Source of the DNA: Anaerolineae bacterium
GTDB lineage: Bacteria > Chloroflexota > Anaerolineae > UBA4142
Assembly: GCA_026417715.1 (NCBI GenBank)
Contig: JAOACU010000215.1
Location: 1 to 5,178 of the forward strand
Direction: 5' to 3'
Length of the DNA stretch: 5,178 bases
The notes under the pieces are model-generated. The model made no database searches. It saw only the letters and a list, made by a program, of their open reading frames with translations, and had not been told where the DNA came from. A program made the position numbers and the translations under genes. Shown piece by piece: positions 4,853 through 5,178 of the stretch. Position 1 is the first letter of the stretch, and each line of letters opens with the position of its first letter.

Positions 4853-5178
4853 ATGAAAAAATTCTTACTATCTAGCGCACTGGTCGCGCTAACTTGGCTT
4901 ATCAGCGCATGTAGCGCTGCACCTACCGCGACGCCATTTCCCACTCCCACTGCGTTGCCTAGTGTGACACCCACCGCACCTCCACCTACCCCAACATTGA
5001 CACCCACAGCGATTCCATCGCTCTCACTCGATATGTTGAAAAACGGTGAGTATAGCGTCGCCGAGGTTGCAGGTGGTAAAGCCAAACTTGTCAACGGAAT
5101 GTATCAAGAAAAAATTCCGAATTCGTCCGCCCAAGTCACCGTCTTGTTCAACGAGGTGTTGTCCATCGGCGACTTGAA
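4853..5178 (+). CDS. Lipoprotein with Thr/Pro stalk, partial (C-terminus beyond right edge)
   Basis: 108 codons plus 2 bases are visible, with no stop before the edge. CAGGAG (4841-4846) lies 6 nt before the ATG. Residues 1-19 are a signal peptide (MKK basic start, hydrophobic core LLSSALVALTWL) ending in the lipobox ISA-C20. A Thr/Pro-rich stalk covers about residues 23-60. The mature domain then begins at about residue 61 (LSLDMLKNGEYSVAEVAGG), continuing with KAKLVNGMYQEKIP and ending at VLFNEVLSIGDL. This order (LKN-EY, G-KA-L-G-Y-EK, then F-GDL) resembles secreted proteins of unknown function in cyanobacteria and Chloroflexota that continue with a GDLNGDG-type segment. That family link is from memory and the deciding part is off the window. 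The gene shares its export design with the upstream propeller lipoprotein but is in its own transcription unit. Its function is unknown. Confidence 0.85.
   Translation, partial: MKKFLLSSALVALTWLISACSAAPTATPFPTPTALPSVTPTAPPPTPTLTPTAIPSLSLDMLKNGEYSVAEVAGGKAKLVNGMYQEKIPNSSAQVTVLFNEVLSIGDL

Noticed and set aside
4831..5094. Minus-strand open frame opposite the second lipoprotein gene, rich in Gly/Val
   Set aside because: It is the mirror of a Thr/Pro-coding stretch. The plus strand has a Shine-Dalgarno, signal peptide and lipobox.

Overview
The window looks like chromosomal DNA from a Chloroflexota bacterium, probably Anaerolineae-like. This is inferred from style rather than from a marker gene. 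Two secreted lipoproteins carry long Thr/Pro linkers behind the lipobox, GCGC-type motifs are very frequent, a TolB-like propeller lipoprotein is present, and the intergenic spaces hold palindromic repeats. No rRNA, tRNA or CRISPR array is visible.

Layout. Positions 1-629 (minus strand) hold the first 209 codons of a LacI-family repressor that runs off the left edge. Positions 630-768 are a compact divergent control region. The repressor has a near-consensus promoter (TTGACA, 17 bp, TATATT) with a LacI-type operator just downstream of its -10 box. ftsK has its own TATAAT promoter so close to the start codon that its mRNA should be nearly leaderless. Positions 769-3183 encode a complete 804-residue SpoIIIE-size FtsK/SpoIIIE DNA translocase, with membrane anchor, Pro-rich linker, motor and gamma winged helix, plus an unusual acidic C-terminal tail. 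Positions 3184-3475 hold a good extended -10 promoter and a long structured leader. The leader contains a 120-bp MITE-like inverted-repeat element with 6-bp flanking direct repeats, and a second CGCAGAGA-type hairpin. Positions 3476-4618 encode a lipoprotein with a TolB/PD40-type beta-propeller and an 11-C homopolymer in its linker. Positions 4619-4852 hold a hairpin over the stop codon, a perfect 13+1+13 palindrome and a strong intrinsic terminator. Positions 4853-5178 hold the start of a second lipoprotein that runs off the right edge.

How the genes relate. They look like four separate transcription units, not one pathway. The repressor probably represses itself and likely controls sugar-uptake or catabolic genes beyond the left edge. 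FtsK serves chromosome segregation and dimer resolution at division. The two lipoproteins share an export and anchoring design (lipobox plus Thr/Pro stalk) but are separated by a terminator.

No new multi-gene system is visible. The points most worth following are the MITE-like element in the lipoprotein leader, the perfect palindrome behind that gene, the two slippage-prone repeats (heptamers at the start of the FtsK tail and poly-C in the lipoprotein linker), and the near-leaderless ftsK start.
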